From: an uncultured Eubacterium sp.
Lineage (GTDB): Bacteria > Bacillota > Clostridia > Lachnospirales > Lachnospiraceae
Assembly (NCBI GenBank): GCA_947385775.1
Contig: CANDMI010000003.1
Location: 26,393-90,392, forward strand
Direction: 5' to 3'
DNA length: 64,000 nucleotides
Position numbers and translations under genes: made by a program
Shown: piece by piece, positions 48,140 through 56,366 of the stretch
Numbering within the stretch: position 1 is the first letter of the stretch
How the letters are laid out: each line of letters begins with the position of its first letter
Notes under the pieces: generated by a model
The model's input: the letters and a program-made list of their open reading frames with translations, nothing else
Databases searched by the model: none
Told to the model about the DNA's origin: nothing

Positions 48140-48729
48140 AGCAGTATCTCCAGATAGGCTCTGACTTTTGTTTCGACCTTAAATATTTTTGCGTATTCCG
48201 ACAATGCAGGAATGTTTTTATCACGTCTGGCTGCATAGCGCTTAAATGCTTCTGTTACAATTTGGATATCCACGTTGCGAAAGGGTCTTAAAATATCACA
48301 AAGCGTGCGTTCAACGCTATAAGCTCTTACCATATTCCCTCCGGGCGTAGCCGCTTCTTTCATCCCCAGATTGTAAAATTCCTTTTTACATTGAACGCAT
48401 TGAATGTTTTCTTTTTTTGGTTTTGTTAAATTGTAGTTTATTGGAAAAGTCATATGGTATCGATTCGGTGTCCTGTCTGTTAAATCCCATAAAAATAATG
48501 CGGTTTCGTGGGAGTAAATCCCCCTTTTGAATCGATGCTGTAAATTAAAAATCTCATCCTCCCAGACTTCCGGCAAAACATATACGCTTCTGGCGGATTT
48601 TTCGATTATGCCTTTATCAACGAGATATTTGATATTTCCCCGCGAAAAACCTGCCGCGACAACCATTGCGGTTGTAACAGTTCCATGGTTTTCTTTTGCC
48701 ATTTTAATGATTTCTTCTGTTGCTCCCAA
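48136..48729 (-). CDS. abiEi: AbiEi-type antitoxin and repressor
   Basis: About 197 residues with an N-terminal winged helix (TEEIIKMAKENHGTVTTAMV, then RGNIKYLVDKGIIEK) and the AbiEi C-terminal domain. The open frame reaches to 48795, but that part contains the promoter and its inverted repeat, so translation must start later. A TTG at 48729 with CAGGGG upstream gives the usual length; ATG 48702 is the alternative. AbiEi represses its own operon by binding an inverted repeat, and a perfect 13-bp one lies at the promoter. Confidence 0.85.
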   Translation of the reverse strand: MGATEEIIKMAKENHGTVTTAMVVAAGFSRGNIKYLVDKGIIEKSARSVYVLPEVWEDEIFNLQHRFKRGIYSHETALFLWDLTDRTPNRYHMTFPINYNLTKPKKENIQCVQCKKEFYNLGMKEAATPGGNMVRAYSVERTLCDILRPFRNVDIQIVTEAFKRYAARRDKNIPALSEYAKIFKVETKVRAYLEILL

Positions 48730-48748
48730 AATAAGCCCCTGCCTTTTA

Positions 48749-48795
48749 TTGACTTTTGTGCTTATTATTTTATGCGTATAAGGCACAAAAGTCAA
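48749..48795 (-). promoter_or_regulatory. abiE promoter with AbiEi operator
   Basis: On the minus strand, TTGACT (48790-48795), 17 bp, TAAAAT (48767-48772). The promoter lies within a perfect inverted repeat: TTGACTTTTGTGC at 48749-48761 and its complement at 48783-48795, with 21 bp between. One arm covers the -35 box, as expected for an autorepressor site. Confidence 0.8.
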
Positions 48796-48818
48796 TATGC
48801 GAATTTTTCAAACAGGCT

Positions 48819-49445
48819 CTATTTTGTCTCATATTTCTTAAATATCCGCAAAAGCACATATGCATTGATATACAAAACCCCAGAGCAGCCGATCAAAAAC
48901 AAAAAGCTGTAAAATGTAGACAGCCTGACCTCAAAAGCGTAAGCCCCATACCAGATGCCAAGCGGAAACAGTGTGATCAGCACGGTGGCGGGGATATTGG
49001 CAAGACTCATAAAAACCGCGTTTTTTAAAACCTGTTTTAACCTGTTTTGATAGCGTGACAAAAGAGGAAAAGCGTAAACCGCGATGGATGCGATCAAAAA
49101 CATAACCAAAAAAAGCGGGATCTGGAGAAATTCATAAGTTTTTCCAGGCATACGGTAGATCGCGTATAACGCGGCGTTTACGCATACGATGGCGCAAAGG
49201 ATAAAGCCCCAGAGTATCGACGCCTGTTTAAAATTTTCTTTCAGAGCTTTCAAATAGCTTTTGGCAATGTACGGATCTTTTTTTTCAATGATCCGAAAGA
49301 TGACCTGGTAGGCGGAAGAAACCGCGGCGCCAATGGTGATGACCGGGACGCAGCTTACAAGGAACAAAACATTTAAAACCATCAGGTCAAACAAACGTGA
49401 CAGGAAACGGAGCATCGGGTTATCTGGATGAAACAGCTCGTTCAT
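48819..49445 (-). CDS. DUF624 (YesL-like) membrane protein
   Basis: 208 residues with five to six helices (LMVLNVLFLVSCVPVITIGA near the N-terminus). YesL-family proteins usually lie in sugar-uptake clusters, but their role is unknown. I chose ATG 49445 (MNELFHPDNP) with AAGGAG upstream; the frame is open to 49475. It lies 75 bp after the DUF2520 gene on the same strand. Confidence 0.85.
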   Translation of the reverse strand: MNELFHPDNPMLRFLSRLFDLMVLNVLFLVSCVPVITIGAAVSSAYQVIFRIIEKKDPYIAKSYLKALKENFKQASILWGFILCAIVCVNAALYAIYRMPGKTYEFLQIPLFLVMFLIASIAVYAFPLLSRYQNRLKQVLKNAVFMSLANIPATVLITLFPLGIWYGAYAFEVRLSTFYSFLFLIGCSGVLYINAYVLLRIFKKYETK

Positions 49446-49520
49446 AGTTTTCTCCTTATTTGGCATTTGATTCATTTTCGTTTGTACAGAACATGCTATG
49501 TATGTGATTTAAAGCAAAAT

Positions 49521-50402
49521 TTATGGATTTTCCGTTTGCGATGGATTGCCCATGAAAAGGTTTTGGAGCTTCTTATAATCTTTTCCGGGATTTTTTTCCT
49601 GCGCGATCCTTAAAAGCTTTAATCCCAGTATGCGGTACATGCTTTGATCCTCTGGCGAAAGGCAGCTTAAATGCTTTTGCACGGTTTGGATATCGCCCCG
49701 TTCGATCGGGCCGGTCAGTGCCTGCGCGCAGTCATTTTGTATGATCGCGTCGAGATTGCTAAGCGCCAGCGTTTTTGTGGCGCGTCTGGCATCCTCCCTG
49801 GAAAAGCCGCATTCTTCCAAAAGCCGGTAACCCGTGTCGATTACGGCTGTGACCTGATTGCTTAAAATGCTGGCGGCGGCATGGTATTTTGGCTTGCAGC
49901 TTTTTTCGATCGGACAGACTGTATTGCCAAGATCTGTAAACAGTTCACTTACAGCCTGCACAGCCTTTGGATCGCCTTCAATCGTAAAAAACGCCTGCTT
50001 TAATAGTTTGTAGGAGGAAAGGCGGCTGCTAAATGGAAGCATCGGATGAAGCGAGCATCCATAGGCATGGGCGCGTTCGATTCCGCTAAATGCGTCAGAG
50101 GTCAACGCGCCGCTGCAATGGCATAGGATCTTTCCTTCAATTTTACGGTTATGATCCAAAGAGTCTTTGATAGTTTCCCATGCTTCCCCGATCAGCCCGT
50201 CCGGGGTCGTAATAAAAATCAGGCCGCATGCGTCGACCAGGTCGGATATGTGAAAAAAGTGTTTGGAGCCTGTAAATTCCGCGGCGCTTTTTGCGGCTTC
50301 CTCTGACAGGTCATAATATCCGGCTGGAGGCATGCCCGCCTCCGATAAATATTTTCCAAGTGAGCAGCCGGTGCGCCCGGCGCCGATAAATCCTGTGATC
50401 AT
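49521..50402 (-). CDS. Rossmann-like/DUF2520 oxidoreductase
   Basis: 293 residues. The N-terminal NAD(P)-binding fold starts with GFIGAGRTGCSLGKYL; the middle part contains LHPMLPFSS; the C-terminal helical DUF2520 domain begins at KPKYHAAASILSNQ. It resembles ketopantoate or 6-phosphogluconate type dehydrogenases. The substrate is unknown. In the same minus-strand run as gatD and murT, 62 bp downstream of gatD. Confidence 0.87.
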   Translation of the reverse strand: MITGFIGAGRTGCSLGKYLSEAGMPPAGYYDLSEEAAKSAAEFTGSKHFFHISDLVDACGLIFITTPDGLIGEAWETIKDSLDHNRKIEGKILCHCSGALTSDAFSGIERAHAYGCSLHPMLPFSSRLSSYKLLKQAFFTIEGDPKAVQAVSELFTDLGNTVCPIEKSCKPKYHAAASILSNQVTAVIDTGYRLLEECGFSREDARRATKTLALSNLDAIIQNDCAQALTGPIERGDIQTVQKHLSCLSPEDQSMYRILGLKLLRIAQEKNPGKDYKKLQNLFMGNPSQTENP

Positions 50403-50464
50403 ATAGGCGTATTCTCCTTATTTTGATTTTCATCGCTTTTGTTTGAATCTGGCCCGGCGCGCCG

Positions 50465-51184
50465 TTAGCTTTCAAACCGTTTTACGATCGTATCCCCCGC
50501 CATCTGCTCAAGGGAGTCATCTAATGGCTCTAACGGGATTTCCTGCCGGTATTTTCTAGCTAGGGCGCGTTTTAAAAGCTCGTCGCATATCTGAGGGTTT
50601 TTTGGAAGCAGCGGCCCGTGCAGATAGGTGGCGATGACGTTTTTGTAAACTACGCCCTCGTAACCGGAATCCTGTGTATTGCCATAGCCGTTTCGCACTT
50701 TTCCAAGCGGCTCATAGTCGCCGATAAAAGTGCGTCCCCCGTGGTTTTCAAAACCGACGATCGGGCGGCTAAAAAGCGGGCTGTCTAAGATAATGTTTCC
50801 AACCAGACGTTTTGGCTCCCATTTTGTATAAATGTCTAAAATCCCTAACCCCTCCAGCTTTTCCCGCTCGGTCTGGTAATAATTGCCAAGCAGCTGGTAG
50901 CCGCCGCAGACCGCAAGCAGCACGCCGCCGTCCGAAACCCAGTCCTTTAATTCCCGCTCCGTCTGCTTTAAATACTGGCAGACAAGCTGCTGCTCCCTGT
51001 CGGAGCCGCCGCCTAATAAAATCAGGTCTAAGCTTTCAAAATCAATGGAGCTGCCGCTTGGATAGGCGGCGACCTCCGCTTTTATGCCGCGCCACTCCAG
51101 TCGCTTGCGCAGGCATTGGATATTTCCCCGGTCGCCGTAAAGGTTCAAAAGGTCTGGGTATAAATGTCCGATTTTAAGCTTCAT
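50465..51184 (-). CDS. gatD: Lipid II isoglutaminyl synthase, glutaminase subunit
   Basis: 239-residue class I glutamine amidotransferase. The catalytic Cys lies in LLAVCGGYQLLGN (about 93) and the His in TYLHGPLLPKNP (about 190). GatD supplies ammonia to MurT for amidating the D-Glu of lipid II. It follows murT by 27 bp. Confidence 0.93.
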   Translation of the reverse strand: MKLKIGHLYPDLLNLYGDRGNIQCLRKRLEWRGIKAEVAAYPSGSSIDFESLDLILLGGGSDREQQLVCQYLKQTERELKDWVSDGGVLLAVCGGYQLLGNYYQTEREKLEGLGILDIYTKWEPKRLVGNIILDSPLFSRPIVGFENHGGRTFIGDYEPLGKVRNGYGNTQDSGYEGVVYKNVIATYLHGPLLPKNPQICDELLKRALARKYRQEIPLEPLDDSLEQMAGDTIVKRFES

Positions 51185-51211
51185 AGTTGCGTTTATCCTT
51201 TCTGCGATAGG

Positions 51212-52558
51212 TTAAGGAGCGGTTTGCAGCTCCTGTAACAAATGGTTGATCTGATACAGCCCGGAGTAGTTCACGATGATGTATACATTTCCAGTGCCGT
51301 TTTCCGCAAGCGTTTGGATCGTATTTTTCATATCCGTTGTAAAGGAGTGGGGGATATCCTCGTATTTTAAACGAAGCCCCATATCGTAACGCCTGCTTCC
51401 CGCCAGCGTGATGGATGCGGCGTTAGAATCCGCAAGAAACTGGAAATCCACGTCCCAAAGCCAGGAAATGTCTTTTCCATCCTGCGCCGTATCGTTGATC
51501 TGGATGATCACGTCCTTTGGCTTACTGTCCTTTAACACAAGCGATATTTTTTGCTGGAAGCCGATCGGGTTTTTGGACAGGTGCAGCTGGAAACGCGACC
51601 CTCGGATGTTTACGATAAGCTCTCTGTTGTTTTGGTAATTAAAAGAGCCGATGGCGGCTGCGGCGGCCTGGGGCTTTGTGATCCTTAGGGCGCAAAGCGC
51701 GCAAAAAGCGGCAAGGGTATTATATACATTATAAGGCGCATGCGCGTTGGTGTGGATATGGGTGGAGCCAACGGAAAAGGAATAGCTTTCTTCCTGCTGC
51801 GTGATATTTGTCGCTAAGTAGTTTACGGCAGGGTGGTCGGCTTCGCAGTTTGGACAGTGCCAGATGCCAAGATGCCCGTAATAAAAAATATCGTATTCCA
51901 GCTTCGCCCCGCAACGGCTGCAAAAGATGCTTTCACGGCTGCCTGCCCCGGCGCGGCTGTCAAAAATCTGCTCCCCAATGCCATAGGTGATGACCGGGTT
52001 TGGGCAGTCATAGGACATGGCATAGGAGATCACATCGTCGCTGTTTAAGACCAGCAGCGCGTCCGGCACGCTTTTGATCGCGGACAGCACCTTATCACGC
52101 ACCAGGTCTACCTCACCATAGCGGTCTAACTGGTCTCTGGAAAGGTTTGTCACGATAATGCAGTCCGGCTTTAGCTTGGATAATACATGGATGGATTCAT
52201 TTTCGTCCACCTCGATGCAGGCGTAATCGGTATGGATCTTTCCTTTCCAGTCCGCGGACAGCGCAAATGCGGCGATGATTCCGTTTTGCATATTCGCGCC
52301 AGTCCGGTTGCTGATCACGGTCTTTCCCTGTGCGGAAAGCACATGATTTAAAATGCTGTTTGTCGTCGTTTTCCCGTTCGTCCCCATAACGACAATGGTC
52401 TGCTTGGAAACCATTTTGGACATAACAGATAAGATATTTGGGTCAATTTTATAAGCGGCGTATCCAGGGAGGGTCGCCCCCGCTCCGCGCCGCATCAGTT
52501 TTATGAAAAGGCTGGTCAGTTTTGCGGCATAAATTGCAAGTATCGTCCGTAATCTCAT
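51212..52558 (-). CDS. murT: Lipid II isoglutaminyl synthase, Mur-ligase subunit
   Basis: 448 residues. Mur ligase ATP motif VVMGTNGKTTTN near 58, the MurT-specific four-cysteine ribbon (CSRCG at about 205 and CPNCE at about 230) and the C-terminal DUF1727 domain. With GatD it converts D-isoglutamate to D-isoglutamine in lipid II. A TATAAT on the minus strand at 52638-52643 is the best promoter candidate, with a weak -35. Confidence 0.94.
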   Translation of the reverse strand: MRLRTILAIYAAKLTSLFIKLMRRGAGATLPGYAAYKIDPNILSVMSKMVSKQTIVVMGTNGKTTTNSILNHVLSAQGKTVISNRTGANMQNGIIAAFALSADWKGKIHTDYACIEVDENESIHVLSKLKPDCIIVTNLSRDQLDRYGEVDLVRDKVLSAIKSVPDALLVLNSDDVISYAMSYDCPNPVITYGIGEQIFDSRAGAGSRESIFCSRCGAKLEYDIFYYGHLGIWHCPNCEADHPAVNYLATNITQQEESYSFSVGSTHIHTNAHAPYNVYNTLAAFCALCALRITKPQAAAAAIGSFNYQNNRELIVNIRGSRFQLHLSKNPIGFQQKISLVLKDSKPKDVIIQINDTAQDGKDISWLWDVDFQFLADSNAASITLAGSRRYDMGLRLKYEDIPHSFTTDMKNTIQTLAENGTGNVYIIVNYSGLYQINHLLQELQTAP

Positions 52559-52720
52559 AAATGTACCTCACATTTTTCTTACATTTTCTTAGGATGAGTG
52601 AAAGCTGATATCTGTAAACAGCAACTTATTTTACCACATTATAACCGCCTTGAACATCAAATAAGCATAAAAATCTATATTTTTTTGTAACAGTTTAGCC
52701 ATCGGCTGTAAGATGGGCGA

Positions 52721-52782
52721 GTCATGCTTGCATGACGTAGTTTATTACATATGTTTTGTTGAATCAAATCAACAATAAACTA
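52721..52782. promoter_or_regulatory. Palindromes upstream of the XRE regulator
   Basis: A perfect 16-bp palindrome GTCATGCTTGCATGAC (52721-52736) is followed by a nested inverted repeat: outer arms TAGTTTA/TAAACTA (52738-52744, 52776-52782) and inner arms TTGTTGA/TCAACAA (52756-52762, 52769-52775). They lie 50-110 bp before the regulator and could be operators. Confidence 0.55.
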
Positions 52783-52829
52783 TTATTATTTTCTGAAACT
52801 GTTGATAAAATTTGCCATAGGAAAGGAAA

Positions 52830-53192
52830 ATGGTGGATGGAATGGATGTAAAGCTATATTTAAATGAAGTTGGAGAAAGGATTATGCGACGGCGCAAAAA
52901 GCTTGGGCTGACGCAGGAAGAGCTTGCGGAGCGAAGCGGGCTTACGACTCAGTTTGTCAGCTATGCCGAATCCGGGAAACGCGCGTCGAGGCCGGAAAAT
53001 TTAATGCGGATCGCCTCCGTCCTTGGAGTCAGCGTGGACTATCTGCTTACCGGGGATATCATTGATAAGGACCAGCTGCTTTTGTCAGAGAAGTTGGAGA
53101 AATTGAGCGCGGAGCAGGTGCGGATCGTGGAGAGCGTGATAGATGAGTGCGTGCGCTTGTATCATTTGTATGATGAAGATGGATCGCATTGA
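52830..53192 (+). CDS. XRE-family helix-turn-helix regulator
   Basis: 120 residues. A Cro/C1-type HTH at about 14-70 (RRRKKLGLTQEELAERSGL, FVSYAESGKRASRPENL, LGVSVDYLL) and a C-terminal helix for dimerisation. A start at 52830 has AAAGGAAA close by; ATG 52842 is the alternative. Targets unknown; the adjacent palindromes suggest autoregulation, and the divergent murT operon begins 270 bp away. Confidence 0.88.
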   Translation: MVDGMDVKLYLNEVGERIMRRRKKLGLTQEELAERSGLTTQFVSYAESGKRASRPENLMRIASVLGVSVDYLLTGDIIDKDQLLLSEKLEKLSAEQVRIVESVIDECVRLYHLYDEDGSH

Positions 53193-53253
53193 AAGATCTA
53201 TGAAATTTGTATCTAGCATGCGATATCTGGTTGTGGTATAGCAATAAACATTC

Positions 53254-53294
53254 AAAGCCATCCTTCCACTTGACAAAGTATCAGGATGGCTTTT
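53254..53294. terminator. Bidirectional terminator after the XRE gene
   Basis: AAAGCCATCC (53254-53263) and GGATGGCTTTT (53284-53294) form a 10-bp stem with A and T flanks, between convergent genes. The loop half ACAAAGTATCAGG is nearly the same as in the terminator at 27115-27151. Confidence 0.85.
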
Positions 53295-53306
53295 GCTTAT
53301 ATGGAA

Positions 53307-55094
53307 TTAAATTTTATGTTTTACAACGGCATACATCCCATATCCCGCATACGGCCGGTTGTAATATCGGTCAAATCCCCGCGCTTCTGCAAACAATGGG
53401 TCGTATACCCTGCCGTTTCGCTCCACCCAGGCGTGTCCGGTGTCTGTGGCCACATATACGGTTTTGCAGCCGCATTCATGGAATAAAAATGCGGTTGCCG
53501 ACGCTTCGGATACGCAGCAGCCCTGGCGCCGGTCAAAAATGTCGTTTGCGAACGTGACCTCCCATCCGTCCTGCCGGTAGATCGGGCCAAGCTTTCGGTA
53601 TTGCCTGTATGGAAACTGGAACACCCAAAGGAAGCATTTTTTTATTTTTTGCTCTAATGTGTCGTCTGGATCTGTAACTTGCAGCACAATGTTTCTAGCC
53701 TTTATCATCGTCTGGATTTTCGCGAAATTTGCGTTTGCCGCGGCCTGTCCGCCTTTGGTGAGGGGGATGGAGTCTATCGTGCAGTCGGACGCCATTTTCC
53801 CGGTTTCTCTGTCAAAATAGTAATAGCTTTGTCCGATCTTTTTCCAACCCCGCACAGTCTGCCCGTTTTTGTCGATATAATAAGTCTTGCCGGCTTCCGT
53901 TATAAACGTGCTTACCAGCTTCCTGGTCATTTGTTGGAAGGGCTTTGCGGACAATACATATACGCCGCCCTGATTTAGGAAAAGCCGCAGGTTCCCCTGG
54001 CTGCTGACGAGCGCCGGATGGTAAAAAACCGAAAGAAAGTCCCGTTTGCTTTTGGAATAACGGTATACATATACGAAGCTTTTGGCTTTCATCGCTTTGT
54101 TGTTTTTTAAAGGAACAAAAATCTCCGCGCCTGTGCCCGCGCCCTTGAATGTCGTTTGGTAAACAAAAGCTTTCTTTTCAGAAATATGATTTTTTTTCAA
54201 AGCTTTTTTCAGGTCAGATTTTAGATTTCCGGACGTGTCGGGCGCGTTTCGCTTCTGAAGCTTAAGCTCCCAGGCGTCTTTTTGCCGCTTTAAGCTGCCA
54301 GGGGAGATCGTGATGTAAGAAGTTTCCCCATCGGTGTCTACAAGCTTTACCTTCAGCGTTTTTTTGCTTTTGGAAAGGGCTTTGGCCGCGTATTTGTCAA
54401 ATACGATCCGTTCCAGCAAAGCGCGCCGCGCGCCGCCGTATATCGCCTGTATGGAAAATAAAATGGTATCGGTGTCTTTTTGCGCCGCCGCTTTCGTGAC
54501 CAGGCTTTTATGGATTTTTAGCTTCACGCGGTCTGATACTTCGATTAATGCGCTGTTTATGCGGATGCCCACAAAGCTTTTTTTCCCGTTTTTTCTTAGG
54601 CTGTACTTTACTGGCAAAATGGATATGGAAGTCAGACCGTAGCATTCGTCAAACACGCCTTTTTCGATCTTGCTTACGCTGTTTGGAAGCTCTATTTTTT
54701 TCAGCTTTCCGCATTTTGAAAACGCCTGCGTTTGGATTCCTTTTACCTGGTAAAAGCCGTCCTCCGTTTCCAGCTGGTCTGGAATGGAAATGGAGCTTTG
54801 GATATCCTTTGTGTAGCCGGACACATAGCAGCTGTCTTCGTCCAGCCGGTATGTAACGCCCTGGCTGTCTGTAAATGCGTTGTTTTCCGCGTCCGGTTTC
54901 TTTGGGTCGTCGTCCGGCGATTCTTCTGTTTCTTTCGCGCTGTCATCCTCTTTTGCGGCGTCATTGTCGCGGCTTTCTTGCGGTATGCTTGCGGCGTACG
55001 TTACAGGAGCGGCGTAAAACGGGGATAATGCGGCCCCTATGATGACGATGCACGAAAATATGAATTGAAAGGGGGTTATTTTTCGAGTCAACAT
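53307..55094 (-). CDS. Surface protein with leucine-rich, cell-wall-binding and transglutaminase-like domains
   Basis: About 595 residues. Signal peptide (FIFSCIVIIGAALSPFYAAP), an acidic Asp/Glu/Lys stretch, one BspA-type leucine-rich segment (AFSKCGKLKKIELPNSVSKI), a central beta-rich part, a choline-binding-like wall repeat (TYYIDKNGQTVRGWKKIGQSYYYF) and a C-terminal transglutaminase-like domain with Cys in RQGCCVSEASA, His in TGHAWVERNG and Asp in YDPLF. These domains act as proteases or cross-linkers of cell-wall proteins. ATG 55094 (MLTRKITPF) was chosen as the start giving a normal signal peptide; the open frame to 55181 overlaps the DHHW gene end. Confidence 0.82.
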   Translation of the reverse strand: MLTRKITPFQFIFSCIVIIGAALSPFYAAPVTYAASIPQESRDNDAAKEDDSAKETEESPDDDPKKPDAENNAFTDSQGVTYRLDEDSCYVSGYTKDIQSSISIPDQLETEDGFYQVKGIQTQAFSKCGKLKKIELPNSVSKIEKGVFDECYGLTSISILPVKYSLRKNGKKSFVGIRINSALIEVSDRVKLKIHKSLVTKAAAQKDTDTILFSIQAIYGGARRALLERIVFDKYAAKALSKSKKTLKVKLVDTDGETSYITISPGSLKRQKDAWELKLQKRNAPDTSGNLKSDLKKALKKNHISEKKAFVYQTTFKGAGTGAEIFVPLKNNKAMKAKSFVYVYRYSKSKRDFLSVFYHPALVSSQGNLRLFLNQGGVYVLSAKPFQQMTRKLVSTFITEAGKTYYIDKNGQTVRGWKKIGQSYYYFDRETGKMASDCTIDSIPLTKGGQAAANANFAKIQTMIKARNIVLQVTDPDDTLEQKIKKCFLWVFQFPYRQYRKLGPIYRQDGWEVTFANDIFDRRQGCCVSEASATAFLFHECGCKTVYVATDTGHAWVERNGRVYDPLFAEARGFDRYYNRPYAGYGMYAVVKHKI

Positions 55095-55152
55095 TTCCGA
55101 ATTGTTCTCCTTGGTTTGGTTGTGTTTGATTGTTTTTATGGATCTTACCAGG

Positions 55153-56355
55153 TTATTCATCAAAAAAGCTCTCCGCGTCAAATTCCTCCATTCCGTCGGC
55201 GGTTATGTCCAGCTTATGAAGGTTTTTATCCTGCATAAACTTTCGGATATTATAAAGGACTAACACATCGGTAATCTCATTTTGCTTTTTTAAAATGGCG
55301 TTTACATTTTCGTTTCCGTAGCGGCAGTCAACCATAGTGATCGTTTCATAATCGCCTGCCAAAAAAGGCGCGAAGCAGTTGGCGAAGGAGTCTTTGACGA
55401 CAAGCAGGCTGCGCCCGGTGTCCGCCGTTGTAGAGATCTGGATTTTTGCGGTGTTTTTGGAAAAAAATACGTCGTAACGGTTAAACCCCACTTTTGCGGC
55501 CTTTTTAAAATAAAAGGAATCCGATACGGTCTCGCCGTTATCCACGGTAACGCCGTTTTCATAAGGACTATGAAACAGCTCTACCGTATCCATCGGGACG
55601 CGGATGTGGGCTTTGTTATAAGTTGTGCCGTAAAAATCATCAAAAGCGGCTTCGATTTGGAAGCGGCCCAGGGCGCATGCCTTATGTCCGGTATTTTTCG
55701 CCCAGGCGCAGTAAGCGTAATAAGCTCCAAGCGTCGTCCAGTGATGGTCGCTGCGGTAATAAATATATTCCGACTGGCGCTTTTGCAGTTCCGGCTGCAT
55801 GTCGATTAAGATTTCCGGCCTATCCAGGCTTTTTTTCAGCCTTTCGATGGCCTTTTGCTGCGCCTTCACGCTGCCTGGGGCAAAAGGCGGGAGTTTATCT
55901 GGCATTGCCCCCGCCTTATCGGGCAGTATGATGCAGGAGACTCGTTTTTTTCCATAGCGTTTTACGGCGGCGTTTAAAAACTGGGAAAGGAAAGCGGTAT
56001 TTTCTTTTACCTGCATAGGGGCATATTCGATTGCGTCAAATTTTTCCAGCAGGTATCCGTCCTTTCCGATATAAACGCCGTTTATTTCCCTTTTCCCGAT
56101 CCATTGCTCCATTTTTGCGGCCGCCTGCACCCATCTGTCCCGGTCTGGCAGCTGGTCGTTTAAGTATGCTTCATAATGCTCCTGGTAGCTGCCGTTAAAA
56201 AGCTCCTCCCAAACAAGCTTTGGCCTTGTCTGCAAAAGACGGTTTTCCTGGTCAGAGTATTCCTTTTGCGGCAGAATGCAAAAGCTAAGCCCGAAGATGC
56301 CAAGCATCGCGCAAAACAGCGCAATGCCTGCTATTTTTATTTTGTTTTTTACCAT
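55153..56355 (-). CDS. DHHW-family (AlgX/AlgJ-like) acetyltransferase partner
   Basis: 400 residues. An N-terminal signal-anchor (IAGIALFCAMLGIFGLSFCI) and an SGNH-like extracellular domain with the family motif SDHHWTTLGAYYAY near 214 and VVKDSFANCFAPFL near 312, which supplies the Ser. DHHW proteins act with MBOAT acyltransferases to O-acetylate extracellular polysaccharides. It lies 11 bp after the MBOAT gene stop. Confidence 0.9.
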   Translation of the reverse strand: MVKNKIKIAGIALFCAMLGIFGLSFCILPQKEYSDQENRLLQTRPKLVWEELFNGSYQEHYEAYLNDQLPDRDRWVQAAAKMEQWIGKREINGVYIGKDGYLLEKFDAIEYAPMQVKENTAFLSQFLNAAVKRYGKKRVSCIILPDKAGAMPDKLPPFAPGSVKAQQKAIERLKKSLDRPEILIDMQPELQKRQSEYIYYRSDHHWTTLGAYYAYCAWAKNTGHKACALGRFQIEAAFDDFYGTTYNKAHIRVPMDTVELFHSPYENGVTVDNGETVSDSFYFKKAAKVGFNRYDVFFSKNTAKIQISTTADTGRSLLVVKDSFANCFAPFLAGDYETITMVDCRYGNENVNAILKKQNEITDVLVLYNIRKFMQDKNLHKLDITADGMEEFDAESFFDE

Positions 56356-56366
56356 AATTAGATCCT

